DNA from: Lunularia cruciata
Lineage: Eukaryota; Streptophyta; Marchantiopsida; Lunulariales; Lunulariaceae
Length of the DNA: 64,000 bases
Assembly (NCBI GenBank): GCA_948567375.1
Contig: OX419756.1
Coordinates: 74,972,333 to 75,036,332 of the forward strand
Direction: 5' to 3'
Positions 22,080 to 33,190 of the stretch are shown here, piece by piece. Within the stretch, counting starts at the first letter, position 1; each line of letters starts with the position of its first letter. A program made the translations under genes and the position numbers. A model generated the notes under the pieces. It had not been told where the DNA came from. It ran no database searches and saw only the letters and a program-made list of their open reading frames with translations.

Positions 22080-25000
22080 AAGAGCGAGAACTTCGCGCTC
22101 CAAAATTTGAAAGGAATCGAAATATGTGAGCCATTGAAGTATGAGAGGTACATCGGGTATTGGAACAAGGGTTTGCCAACTCTTTGACAAGCATTGCACA
22201 TGTAGGTATATTGATTGGCATTTGGCAAAACAGATGGACAACCATATCCCGTAAGGTAGACCTTGCATGTAGTAAGCTTGCTAGAGAAATGGAGTGGCAT
22301 GCTTTTAAAACAATGGCCGTCTTTGGGCTGATGGAACAACACCGGAGTACTCTTTCTACCTCCATTTGGTAGAGATCTCCTTGAAAGAGATCTCCTTGAA
22401 AGATACTAAAGGGAAGTGCTGACATATGAAACAAATTTGTTTGGTCCATTGTAAGTCAAAAGGCCCATTTCCCTTAGAGATATAGTGCTTGATTGGACCA
22501 TCCAAGATAATTGTATGGTTCTCGCTTTCACGCTTTCACGCTTTCCCACTTTCCCACATGTAGCGTTGTAGATAGGGTGTTCCAGTTGTTTTTCATTGTC
22601 CTGAGCCAAAACGGTCCCCATAGACATGATAGAAAAGTCAACAAAACATGAAAAATCAACTCCCAATTTAGTGCTGCCAAAATTGGAGCAGTGGCCAATT
22701 TTTACCTTAAGGTTTTGAACATGTTGTGCATTTTTTGGTACACACAAAGTCTGCGGTGTGTAGGAGGCCTGTTAGTGTAAAGGCAATCTTAGCGTACATA
22801 TTAACATAATGCTTGGAGTATCATGTACAGCCTAAGAAACTTCTTAGCTCTTGTGCGGTCTCCATGATGGGTAATTCCTGAATGACCTAGATCTTCTTTG
22901 AGTCCACAATTATGCCATTTTTGCAGACCAGATGACTAAGGAGAGGACCACAATAGATTTCAAATAGACACTTTTGCGGGTTTAGAGAAATCCTCACTAG
23001 CCTACAAATTTACAAAATTGCCCTTAGCGCGTTGATATGGTTATTGAGTGAGCTGTGCATGCACATATCATTAAGATACAGCTCCATTTCCTTCCTTATT
23101 GCAACAAAAGGAGTTCATCATGTAACTATTGAATGTTGTGGGAGCATTTTGCAACCTAAAGTGCATCACTTGGTTGGGAAAGGTGCTCCACTATGTGACA
23201 AATGTAGTCTTGTATTGATCTTTTGGAGCAATGGCAATTTGGTTATAGCCAGAATACCCATCCATAAATGAGAAGCATTTGCTATGGACTACTTTGTCCA
23301 GTTGTGTGTTTGTGAATAAGATTGGGAATGGGTCCAAGATGGTCTAGGCATTCAGTTTCTGGATATCCACAGAGATTTCACTTTCCTGTTAAGGACAACA
23401 AAGATTGGGGAGATCCATTTGGTCTCTCCTATGGGATAGATAAATCTGCACTTTAGTAGTTTGTCTATTTTGTCCCGTGCTTTCTAAGAGTAGGTGGGGT
23501 TCAACCGGTATGGTTTGGATCTTATTGGAACACATCTAGACAAAGTAAGATTCAATGCTAGCATGTCCAGGGATCAACACCCAAGATTTTTGTATAATCA
23601 TAGGAAAATACATCTCAAAATTCTTGGAAAAGGGCTTGATAGAGTTGATCTTCCATGGACACATTGGTATAGATCTTAACATATTTAGGTGTTTTCTCTC
23701 CATGAGATGTCAAGGTTGTGAAACTTGTCTAATCTGCAAGTGGAGGGGAACGGTCTCAAATGACTGCTTTGGAGGTTTTTCTAGGGGGTATCATTGCAAT
23801 CTATCCTCAGGTATTGTTTGAAAGACTTCCTATTCTTTTTCAATTCTCTTTGTGAGTTTCCCCATGATATCAATATTAGTGGTGTGCAATGGAGGACTTG
23901 TCTTCTCAAAAATAATTGGAACAACTACATTTCTCACAGCTCAAAATGAGTTTGTTGCACTAGTTCAAAGAATAAAAGTGTCAGAATGGAGAATCCCATC
24001 AAGATGAAGGCATGCTATCTTCTATATTTCCCACTGGCTAAGTACCCCAACCTGTTCTTTTCAAACAGACAGATTGTACGGCTCATGACAAGAACAAACT
24101 TCACTGTTCATTTAAGAGATCTGGTGAAGTAGATCTATAAGACAGATCGTGGACATGTTGAAAAGATCTAAGAATTTGGGATTTTGTGTGAGAAATAACT
24201 GAATTCTATGCTCTGAACGTGCTCATATAGAGAGTTACAGATAGACCCAACATTATAATGATGCAGTGAAGTCTATTCTTGTCATGAGACGTACAATCTA
24301 TCTGTTTGAAAAGAACAGGTTGGGGTACTTATACAGTGGGAAATATAGAAGAGAGCATGCCTACATCTTGTCTATTTCTTTATCATGGCAATTGATATCA
24401 TTTTTGATATAGAAGGAGGTGGTAGTCAAGGTTTCTTAAGTATGTTCATAGATGTAAGGCAACAGGAATATTGCATAGTAAAAAAGCTTCATTGTCAATG
24501 CTATGGGAGTCATTCTCTAAGTCCAAAGAAACTTCTCTTGGGCTGTGGAAGTGTGCTTGCCAATAATGTTTTGTGGACTAATCAGAAGAATGGGGCTACT
24601 GTTGTGTGGTCCTATGGTATGACCACTCATCTCTTCCTTTGTTATTAAAAGATAATTAGCAACAGGATTTGCAATTTCCCCATTGCTATTAGCATGTGCC
24701 AGGCTACATAAATCAATGCTAAAACTTGGTTTGCCATCATGATCCAAGCTTGACACAAGTCCCATTGGGTACATTGGAAGCACAATGTGATTTGATTTTC
24801 TCCCAAATGTTAACTTATCAATCCACCAAGACGTGATCACACTGGCATCCATCAGCCATTGAACTTCCAATAAAAGTGGGAATTATGATAGAGCAGGAAT
24901 ATCTATTATTAGGTAGTGAACCAAAAAGGTCTACTCATCAATGAGTGTAGGGACCTTGGACAACACTCCAAGAGAGCAATGTCTTCTCTTGTCAACCATT

Positions 25001-26690
25001 TGGAAGAGGGTGGAAGTCTTTGCCATACCCTTCAAGCCCAATTTTTCCATCACACCCTTTGTTATTATGTTCACCAAGGATCCTGAGTCAATGCAAAAAT
25101 TTTAGGATAACACTATCTTGGATTGTTATAGGAATATTTGGATCATGGACCTTGTGTGAAACAAATGATGATTGGTCGGAATGGTTTTGATTCACAACAT
25201 TATGTGGGACTCTCATAGTTGGAGTCTATGGTGCTTCTACAAGATTGTGGTCTTGAGTGTGAGCACTTCCAATTAGTGGATTTTTGAAGTGCAATACAGG
25301 CTATACTTTTGTAGGAAATTTTGTAGCTTCCTTTGTTCTATAGGGGAAACTTTACAAAGTTGTTTAATAGTGATGTTGGATCTTAGGTTAGCTAGGTCAA
25401 CAAAAATATCATAGTCATGTATTATAGAAGCCAGTGCCTATTATTCTAGAGTGTCAAACATAGGGACTATGGCTCTATATATTTCTTGAGCAGGTTGAGG
25501 AGTTTCATCTTGCATGGCTTTTTCACTTGTACTTTTGGAGGAGTATCTCTCAAAAGAAGAGTGGTTGTCTGGATCAAGTATTGTATAAGTGTGGGCACTC
25601 ATTGTGAAGAACACATTTGCCTCCATAATAATATCTTTAGCGGTTGTCATTGTACTCACTGTAGGAGAACTTTCCTCAATCATGATGAAATATACATTCC
25701 TATTAGGGCCACCATTATTATGTGGTTCATTTTGCATGGGCGCTCCTTGGGCCGAGTAGTAAAGTTCTGAAAGTCTGTGCTTTCTGCCATAGTATGGGCT
25801 ACAAAGCAGAATGTGCAAGGAGCCAGCTTGTTGGGGTATTGGTTTGCATAATGATTTTCATTGCAAATGTGACGGGGTATATTGGCTTTGGAAGGTCCTT
25901 TGCCTCTTCAATTTCATCTTCCTCCTTGGAAGGGCGGATCCCGCAAGTGCTATTATGCTACAAGAAAGTATCCATAACATGTGCTCTTTCTTCTTGAGGT
26001 TCTTGGAATTTCCAAAGTGTTCTATAGTGTGCCATAACATGTACATACTTTCTATAATAGACACAGTAATTGCAAATGTATGGGGTGGCACATTGAGCAT
26101 TTGTGTGCCCTTGTCCCAAAAAACATGTATACAAAATCTCTCCCTTGGCAGCATTGTTCATACGGTTTGCCGCTTGAGACTACTATGCTAAGTGAAGATT
26201 CTTTGATCATTCCAACTTTACTAAGATGTCCTGCATCTTGGCATTTGCTATATCAAATACCAAGAACATTGGTTGCTATGGGAGCATTCAGTTTCCATAG
26301 AGCTAGAAGAGTTACAAGAGTAATTGTGGGAATTGTGGGTGTATAATCATATAACTTTGATTAGTAACTTTGGTGTGAAACTTTGTCACAAGTATAGAAG
26401 CTAGGGTGAGGAGGTACTCATCATAATTTCATTTGCAATTATCTCTATCTCATTGAGTTCTCTAGTGACCAATGTCTTGAGTCTTGAATGTGCCTTGGAG
26501 TTTTAGTCATGGAAGAGTGTAACAAAGTTGGGGTTCCTTGCCTTCTTAGTCCATTGTGCATTACCTTAATAGCCATTAGAGGTTCATCATGAGTGAAAGA
26601 TAGGCTGGCTTACAATACCCTATTGACCAAATGATCAATTTGGATTAGGAAAGAGAACCAAGCTTTGCAATTGATGCATGGAATCCTGCT
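22030..26690 (-). mobile_element. Ty3/Gypsy relic A, minus strand, 5' gag to truncated integrase
   Basis: Read on the minus strand from high to low coordinates. Gag zinc-knuckle-like remnants are at 26160-25440 (GQGHTNAQC, HYANQCP-like). Reverse transcriptase spans about 23400-22900, with FMDGYSGYNQIAIAP at 23268-23222. An RNase H/connection stretch is at 22750-22450. The integrase H2C2-like region is at 22440-22070 and is truncated at the decarboxylase flank. Many stops and frameshifts break it. A 370-bp foldback element interrupts it at 24001-24370. Confidence 0.7.
24001..24370. repeat. Foldback/MITE-like element with about 106-bp terminal inverted repeats
   Basis: The left arm 24001-24106 and right arm 24263-24370 are reverse complements with few differences. 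Both contain TTCTATATTTCCCACTG, AAGTACCCCAACCTGTTC and TTTTCAAACAGA in matching order. The spacer is about 155 bp with no coding potential. The arms would form a long RNA hairpin if transcribed. It lies inside Gypsy relic A, so it inserted later or arose by local inverted duplication. Confidence 0.85.
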
Positions 26691-26699
26691 TGTGTTGAC

Positions 26700-27146
26700 A
26701 ATGATAAGGAGATTACAAATACCATCACATACTATCTGTAACAATATGGTCTTTCAGGACAAAGTTAGTCAAGGCTAACAAAGTAATGAATAGGCCAAAT
26801 TAGCCTAGAATATTCTAGAAATATATAGGGAACTTCTTGGGAACCTTCCTACTAGCTTAGCTTGCACCCCAAGTAGATAGTTCTAGAAGCTTCCAACCAG
26901 CTTAGCTTGCACGGCAAGTAGGCGGTTTCAAGAAGGAAGTTTCTTGAGAAGTTTCCTGGTTAACTTGGCTTGTATTCCAAGAAAGTAGCTCAAGGAAACT
27001 TATTTAGAAGTTTCTCAAGGGCCTTGTATGTTCTTTATAATATGAGAGCCAAAGTTCATGCTAGGCATTCAGAGTTTTCTCGTATTCAAGTGTCCCAATG
27101 TGATCTTCCATTCTCTTATTTCTCTTCTTGGGCTTGGTCTTTTATA
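26700..27146 (+). repeat. Candidate 5' LTR of Gypsy relic C
   Basis: The stretch lies directly before a primer-binding site. It contains a TATA-like TTTATAATATGAG near 27033 and three imperfect copies of a segment like AGCTTAGCTTGCAC..CAAGTAG (about 26856, 26901 and 26960). No matching 3' LTR was found in the window, so the exact left edge is uncertain. Confidence 0.5.
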
Positions 27147-27147
27147 T

Positions 27148-27159
27148 TGGTATTAGAGT
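27148..27159 (+). promoter_or_regulatory. Primer-binding site resembling the initiator-Met tRNA type
   Basis: TGGTATTAGAGT differs from the usual plant TGGTATCAGAGC by two C-to-T changes, in keeping with the transition-rich decay seen in the pol region downstream. Confidence 0.65.
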
Positions 27160-27599
27160 AAGAATGGGATGGATGGAATTTATGGACCACCAAATCCACT
27201 TCCACCAAACCATTGGAATTTTTGTATCCAAATACTATCCAAGTATTATTTCACACAATTCATCACCTCATGTTTTGGGCAAGATTTTCTCTATATGATC
27301 ACCATATCTAAGGAACCCTTGGTACTTCTGGTTGTAACTTATGGAGAATGGTGGACGTGTTGCTTCTATATGTTAATAAATTAGATAGATTAGGGGTGGC
27401 GTGATAGAGTAGCAACCATGGCGGCAATGCCCAAGGTTATCATTACTATGTAACAACAAATTGAGCATCTTACTCGATAGTTGGATGAACAAGATCATAA
27501 ATGATAGGAGCACATAGAGAGAGAGTACCAATTCAAGAAGGAGAAGATCAAATTTGATTCCCTAAACCCAAGGTATCAAAAGTGAGAATCTCCTAGGTG

Positions 27600-28230
27600 C
27601 AATGGATAATTTTATGTTTAATTGTGAATGTTATTTTGAAGCTACTAATCTTCAAGATGAGCGAAAACAAATTCTCTTGGCTTCTAGCCAATTGGATGGA
27701 GTAACAAAGTTATGGTGGCAATTTTAAGTGGAGCAAGTTGAATGGCAAATTGTTGTATCAATCTTGACATGGATAAAATTCAAGAGTGCAATAATTAGTT
27801 GATTCCAAGCTATAAATGCCACATGAGATAGGTTGGTAGAGTTGAACAAATTGGCTCTATAAGAAGTTACATCACGTAATTCTAAAACACCATCATGCAA
27901 ATTCCAGATATACTAAAAAGTGAAGCTCTAGATCAATTTGTGAGGGGCTTGAAGTCAAGAACCAAATTAGACATAACCATGCAAGAGCCACAACACTTGG
28001 AAGAAACAATGCAATTGGCCAAATGTTTTGATTCCTTGGTTGCAACAACTTGGTCTTGACCTTCACCTCCACAAAACCTACCAATACACTACTCATGAGT
28101 GGAAGAGCCAACACCAATGGAGATTGATGCCATTCGATGGAGACCACTTGGCACTATAGATAGAAAAAAATATGACAAAATGGTGGTTATTTTTATTGTT
28201 ACCAATTGAGACATTACATCGTTGAATGTC
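27600..28230 (+). pseudogene. Gypsy gag remnant
   Basis: Recognisable capsid-like pieces are ILLASSQLDGVTKLWW near 27670-27720 and, in another frame, LDQFVRGLKSRTKLDITMQE near 27930-27990 followed by P.HLEETMQLA. These match the GLKP...P..leeA pattern of retrotransposon gag. It is split by stops and at least one frameshift. Confidence 0.65.
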
Positions 28231-28339
28231 CACTCAAGAATGGATGACCTTGATAAGTCACCCAGATGGAGTTTGTAGAGCAGAATGATCAAGGAAATGA
28301 GGAATCCTAGTAGGAGATTTTGAGCCACCTATTGGGAAC

Positions 28340-28693
28340 TTGATTAGTTCCAATGGGATTGAAGGCTCGACCTATGCAAGCTTGCTTCACTTGCAAGGTA
28401 TGATATCTAATTGTGGTTGTAGGATTTTGGTTGATTTTAGAAGTTCAAAGAATTGCATATCTATGCAATTAGCAAAGGAATTGAGTATTCTTATCAAGTC
28501 AATAATTGGAAGTAGATTGATGATGGCGGATGGTAGAAAGGGTTTTGCATTCTATACCTCACATCTTGTTACCTTCAAGATTGGGAAGGGGTATCTGGAG
28601 TGTATGAGGTTTGTAGTGGCACCTCTACACTATAATGTCATTCTAGAACTACTTTGGCTTGAATGTCATAAGGTTCAATTTGATTGCACCTGA
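28340..28693 (+). pseudogene. Gypsy aspartic protease remnant
   Basis: The 117-codon open stretch contains CRILVDFRSSKNCISMQLAK, where the family has VD(S/T)G(S/A)...FI/CIS. The catalytic Asp is kept but the following Ser/Thr-Gly is Phe-Arg, so it would be inactive. RFVVAPLHYNVILELLWLE follows the usual protease end (LG..WL). Confidence 0.65.
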
Positions 28694-28774
28694 CAATAAA
28701 TTCAAGTACAACACCAAGGTAAGAATTTTTGATTAGGTTGTCGGGCATCTTTGAGTAAGACACCTAAGGATAGT

Positions 28775-29025
28775 CAATCCCAAGATGTGAAGTTTGTAAG
28801 GAAAGCAGCCATAGAGTAAGGTTTGGAAGAAGAGAAACCCCAAGACGGGAAGTTTGTAAAGAAAGTAGCCAGAGAGCAAGCTTTGAAGGAAGAGAAGTCT
28901 CAAGATGAGAATTTTGTCAAGAAAGCAAGCTATAGAGCGAGCCTTGAAGGAAGATAAGTCCCTAGATGGAAGTTTGTCAGTGAAGCAACTATAGAGCAAG
29001 CTTTGGAAGAAGATAAATTTGTTTT
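28775..29025 (+). repeat. 60-bp tandem repeat (20-residue coding period) between protease and RT
   Basis: About four units starting near 28790, 28850, 28910 and 28970, each with AA(G/T)TTTGT(A/C)A..GAAAGCA and GAGCAAGCTTTG-like parts. A period divisible by three and a charged FVKKA..EQALKEEK-type peptide suggest it expanded while the polyprotein was translated. The antisense frame at 28733-29101 is a shadow. Confidence 0.75.
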
Positions 29026-29122
29026 TGCAGTGTGGATCAAGCTGATTGCACAAGGAGAATCTGAGGAGAATCATGAGCCTCATTGAGCAATGGTTGACCA
29101 CATAGTTCAGGAGTTTGCAGAC

Positions 29123-30451
29123 TAGTTTGCGGATGATCTGCTGAAAGGATTACCCTCTGATCATGGTATGCCCTTCAAGATTGAGTTAGTACCAGGGAGC
29201 ACTCCAATGAGTAGACCAATCTATTGGCTCTCACCAAAGGAATTGGAGGAGTTGTAGACAACACTCATGGAGTTGTTGGAGAAGGATTTCATACAATATA
29301 GTACATCTCCTTGGGGAGCACCGGTACTATTTGTTACAAAGAAAGATGGAAGGCTTTGTTTCTATATTGCTTATTGTGGGCTCAATAAACAAACATTGAA
29401 GAATGCATATCATTTGCCTTGAATTGATGACTTGTTGGATCAATTGAGTGGAACACAATACTTCTCCAAGTTGGATCTTTGCTGCGGCTATTGGAAAATC
29501 TCCATTGATAAGGAGGATGTGCAAAAGACTACCTTTTGCACAAGGTATGGACATTCTGAGTGGAAAGTTCTACCTTTTGGGCTTACTAATGCTCTAATAG
29601 TCTTCATGATTTAAATGAATTGGGTGTTGGATGGACTGTAGGATTGGTACGTGATGGTGTTCTTAGATGATATCTTAATCTATAGCAACATAGAGGCAAA
29701 ACATGTGAATTTTGTGCAAGAAGTCCTAAGATGACTATGATAGTGGAAGTATTATTGCAAGAAGTCAAAGTGTTCCTTTTGGCAGAAGGAAGTTACCTTC
29801 TTGGGTCACAAGATCTCATTGGAGGGGATCAAGATGGAAGAGGAAAAAATCAAGTCCATCATTGATCGGCCTACTCCAAAGGATACTATTGAAGTATAGG
29901 CATTTAATGGATTGGCTAGTTTTTACCGACGGTTCATCCACTACTATGCTCATGTGGCCGCACCATTGACTGATCTGTTGGGAAAGAACTTGAGCTTTCA
30001 ATGGACCAACAAGCATGAAGAAGCATTCAAGGAGTTGAAACATATGGTGTCTTCAAGACCAATTCTTCAACCATATGATCCTCAGCTACCATGTGTGGTT
30101 GATTTCAATGATTCTAACTTTGCAATTGGAGCTATGTTGCAATAGGAATTCACAAATGGATCACATCACTTTGCCTTTATGTCTTGTAGAATAAATATAA
30201 CAGAAAGTAATTACTTTGCTTGAGATTGAGAACAACTAGCGATGGTATATGTCACCAAGATATGGAGGCATTATCTCTTGGGGAAACAAGAGGTCATGCA
30301 AACTAATCTCAACCCCTTGTTTTAGACATTACAGTTGGAACACATGAAAAGTCAACATCATTGATGGGAGGAACAACTATAGTTATTTGAGTACAAACCC
30401 GATCAATTCTATATCATCCTTGACGCGCTATCATGATGACTTGATTTGAAG
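29123..30451 (+). pseudogene. Gypsy reverse transcriptase-RNase H: 17 stops, no frameshift
   Basis: One reading frame spans about 1.3 kb. RT motifs are [54 protein letters not shown] and FLDDILIYS (catalytic Asp pair kept). FNGLASFYRRFIHYYAHVA and CVVDFNDSNFAIGAMLQ (RNase H start) follow. Stops are TAG at 29123, 29255, 29639, 29741, 29897, 30143, 30323 and 30380; TGA at 29420, 29732, 29738, 30221, 30227, 30362, 30434 and 30437; and one TAA at 29612. Several fall where the family has conserved Arg (for example LP-R-IDDLLDQL). Confidence 0.85.
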
Positions 30452-30698
30452 TCTCTTTCTCTCATCAAGGTGGCAATTACAACAATGTCATTTGACTCCA
30501 AAGTCCAAATTGAGTTTAGAATAGCTCTACAACAAGATCCATTCTTTTAAATGGTACAAGGTTGTCTTGCAACATGCGACAAGGAGTACAACACCTTCTT
30601 CTTCAAGGAAGGTCTTCTATTCCATGAGGACCAGATCTATGTTCCAGCCAAAGGTGATCTCTAACTTGTGTACCTTCAAAAAACCCACGGTCCGAAGC

Positions 30699-30734
30699 TT
30701 TAGGATTTAGGGTTTAGGGTTTAGGGGTTTAGGG
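30699..30734 (+). repeat. Interstitial telomere repeat, five TTTAGGG-type units
   Basis: The units are TTTAGGA, TTTAGGG, TTTAGGG, TTTAGGGG and TTTAGGG. This is the plant telomere motif. It sits exactly between the broken plus-strand Gypsy relic C and the minus-strand Gypsy relic B. Confidence 0.85.
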
Positions 30735-30739
30735 ATGAC

Positions 30740-32830
30740 TATATAGACGGTCTAAGCTATCCCATAGTGAGTTTGATGGTGGTGTGGTACCCCCATAATG
30801 CATCTGGAAAGTTTTGGTTGGTGGTGTTGGGGTTCACCACTTCTTTTTAGGATGGTAAGCAAGATACCATTGACACATTCTACTTGGCCATTTGCTTGAG
30901 GATGGTGTAGGGTAGACCTTTTATGTTGGATCATATATGCATTGGTTAGATCCCTTATCCTATTATTGAATAAGTGGTGCCTGTTATTTTTTACAAGAGA
31001 CAATGGACCACCAAACTGAGATATAATGTTTATATGCATGAATTGAACAACACCAGCCGCCAAGTTGTTAATGAAGGATTTGGCCTTTACCCACTTAGTG
31101 ATGTAGTCTACTTTTATAAAGATATAGCAATGGTGGGTTTGTTGAGCTATGGGATTGATGAGTCCCATCAAGTCAATCCCCATTGCTAGAATGGTTGTGT
31201 TGCTAATACCGGATGGAGGTACATGTGGTATCTAGAGGTGGGTTTGCCGATGCATTGGCAAGAGTCACACTTATGGGCATATCAATTTGGCATCTTGGAG
31301 GACTGAGGGCCACCAATAGCCTATTATATAGATTGTGTAGGAAGTGAGCTCACTTGAGAACTGTTTGCCTGACTTGTCAGAGTGGTATGCCCTCAGTACT
31401 ATGGGGATTTCTTTCGGGCTGACCCAATGCCAGAGCACTTGGTCCATACCCATTTGGTAAAGATCACTGCAAAGGATTACGAAGGGAAGGGCCAACATAT
31501 GAAAGCTCTTATGATGGTTGTGTGGCAGATCAAATGGCACCTTCCTATAGCAAGTAATATCTGATCCATCCATGTGGATTGAGTAGTAAATTTATCCCGC
31601 ACATAGAAGAGATGGAAATATACGGAATAAATATTAAGGGAATTTTCCATTGGAGATCTAAGAATGTGAAAAGGAAGTCCATGTTATATGGAATTTGTCG
31701 AGATGATACTCAATTGAAAGAAGAATTCTTGTAGGAGTAGCATCCAATACGCTAAAAATCATGAGCAATAGGTTGATGAGGTTCTTCAGGGCTTTCTGAT
31801 ATACAGGAATACAGAACTATTGCCCATAAGATAATGTTGGAAATTTTGAACAACAAAGATCATGCCAAGGCATTCCCTTTCAGTGGTGGAGTAGTTTTGC
31901 TCTACGGAACTAAGGTGGCAGCTAGCATAGTAGATATGATGTTCTCATTGTTGGTCCTCATATTGGGCAAGGACATAACCCATTGTTGTGTTAGATGTAT
32001 CCACAAAAGCATGAAAGTTAACTTCCAATTTGGTACGTCCAATGAGAGCCATAGCTAGTCTGGTTCTCAAGGTCTCAAAAGCCTCAATACATTGATCTGT
32101 CCATGAGAAATCCACCATGGAGTGTAGTAGTGTGGTCAGCTTAGATGCTATCTTAGCATACATGTGGACATACTAGTGAAAATATCCCATACAGCCTAAG
32201 AAGCATCAAAGTTTTCATATTGTCTCAGGTACGAGCAGTTGTGCAATGGATTAGATATTCTTTGGATTGATCATGACACCATTTCATATACTAAACAGCT
32301 AAGAGAGGTCCATAAGAAATAGCAAATAGACTCTTTTGCAGATTGAGGGAAATCCAACATTCTAACTAATGTGTAGAACGGCTCATAATGCTCAAACATG
32401 GTCATTGCAAGAACTATGTATACACATGTTGTTGAGGTAGAGTTCTAGCTTGTCCTATAATTTTCCAAAAGAATTCATCATGTATCTTTGAAATGTTGTG
32501 GGGGCATTTTGTAGTCCAAATGCATCACTTAGTAAGCATAAGTACCCCACTTGGTGAAAATTGTGGCTTGTACCAATCCTCTGGAGCAATAGCAATTTGG
32601 TTGTAATTGGAATATCCATCCATGAAGGAAAAACATTGATTGTGTGCTACTTTGTCCAATAGCATTTCTATAAATGAAATTGGAAAAGGATCATATATAG
32701 TCTAAACTACACTTCTTGTTAGCTTTTTTATGGGCAAGAAGCAATTCTACTAATAGAATTTATCGTCCCGTCACTTTGTATCTTTACCCATACCTCAATT
32801 GGGACATCTTAGTTTCAAAAGGGAGAAACC
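30740..32830 (-). mobile_element. Ty3/Gypsy relic B, minus strand: RT, RNase H, integrase
   Basis: On the minus strand, RT lies at about 32830-32300 (FMDGYSNYNQIAIAPED near 32625-32575). Connection/RNase H is at 32163-31945 (SWTDQCIEAFETL, FHAFVDTSNTTMGYVLAQYE). The integrase H2C2 region is at 31573-31271 (IGYWWPSVLQDA). The integrase core at 31183-30752 has GIDLMGLINP, a D in FIKVDYITKW, QFGGPLSLVKNN (second acidic residue lost) and HPQANGQVECVN (Glu kept). Its RT resembles that of relic A, so the two belong to one family. Confidence 0.75.
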
Positions 32831-32839
32831 ACAAAGGAA

Positions 32840-33190
32840 TAGGTCTTTGCACTCCATAATCTGAGTAAATTGCATTTGCAGGCCTTGTATACACAATATA
32901 TCACCCAAGTAGAACAAAATACCTATTTTGATAACAAGACAAAGAAAGTACCACTCTACCAAACAGATCTGGTACTCAAATTTAATGATCGGGTCGGTTG
33001 ACTCCCTAGCAAATTTGCTGAAAAATGGCTACGCCCATATAAGGTACGAGAAGTATTCAACAATAGATTGGTTTAGTTGGAGAGGTTAGGTGGAGAAGTA
33101 CTAGATACCTGCACCAATGGATCAAAGTGCAGACCTTATGATCCCATTACATTCCTCTATGGGACTAGGAATAAAGAATGCCACTGGCAA
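32840..33190 (+). pseudogene. Gypsy integrase C-terminal domain remnant, plus strand
   Basis: A plus-strand frame reads TDLVLKFNDRV, then SKFAEKWLRPYKVREVFNN and LERLGGEVLDT. This matches the GPY/F module that ends Gypsy integrases (F..KW.GPY.V). It abuts minus-strand RT of relic B, so a rearrangement or nested insertion separates them. It could be the displaced end of relic C. Confidence 0.6.

Larger units (their letters stand above)
26700..30690 (+). mobile_element. Ty3/Gypsy relic C, plus strand: LTR, PBS, gag, protease, RT, RNase H
   Basis: Domain order is LTR-like 26700-27146, PBS 27148, gag 27600-28060, protease 28380-28690, a 60-bp repeat linker 28775-29025 and RT-RNase H 29123-30451. 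The element then breaks at about 30690 before an integrase, where a telomere-like tract starts. The missing integrase and 3' LTR indicate truncation. Confidence 0.75.

Noticed and set aside
28733-29101. 122-codon minus-strand frame with repeats
   Set aside because: It is the antisense shadow of the 60-bp repeats in the plus-strand Gypsy element.
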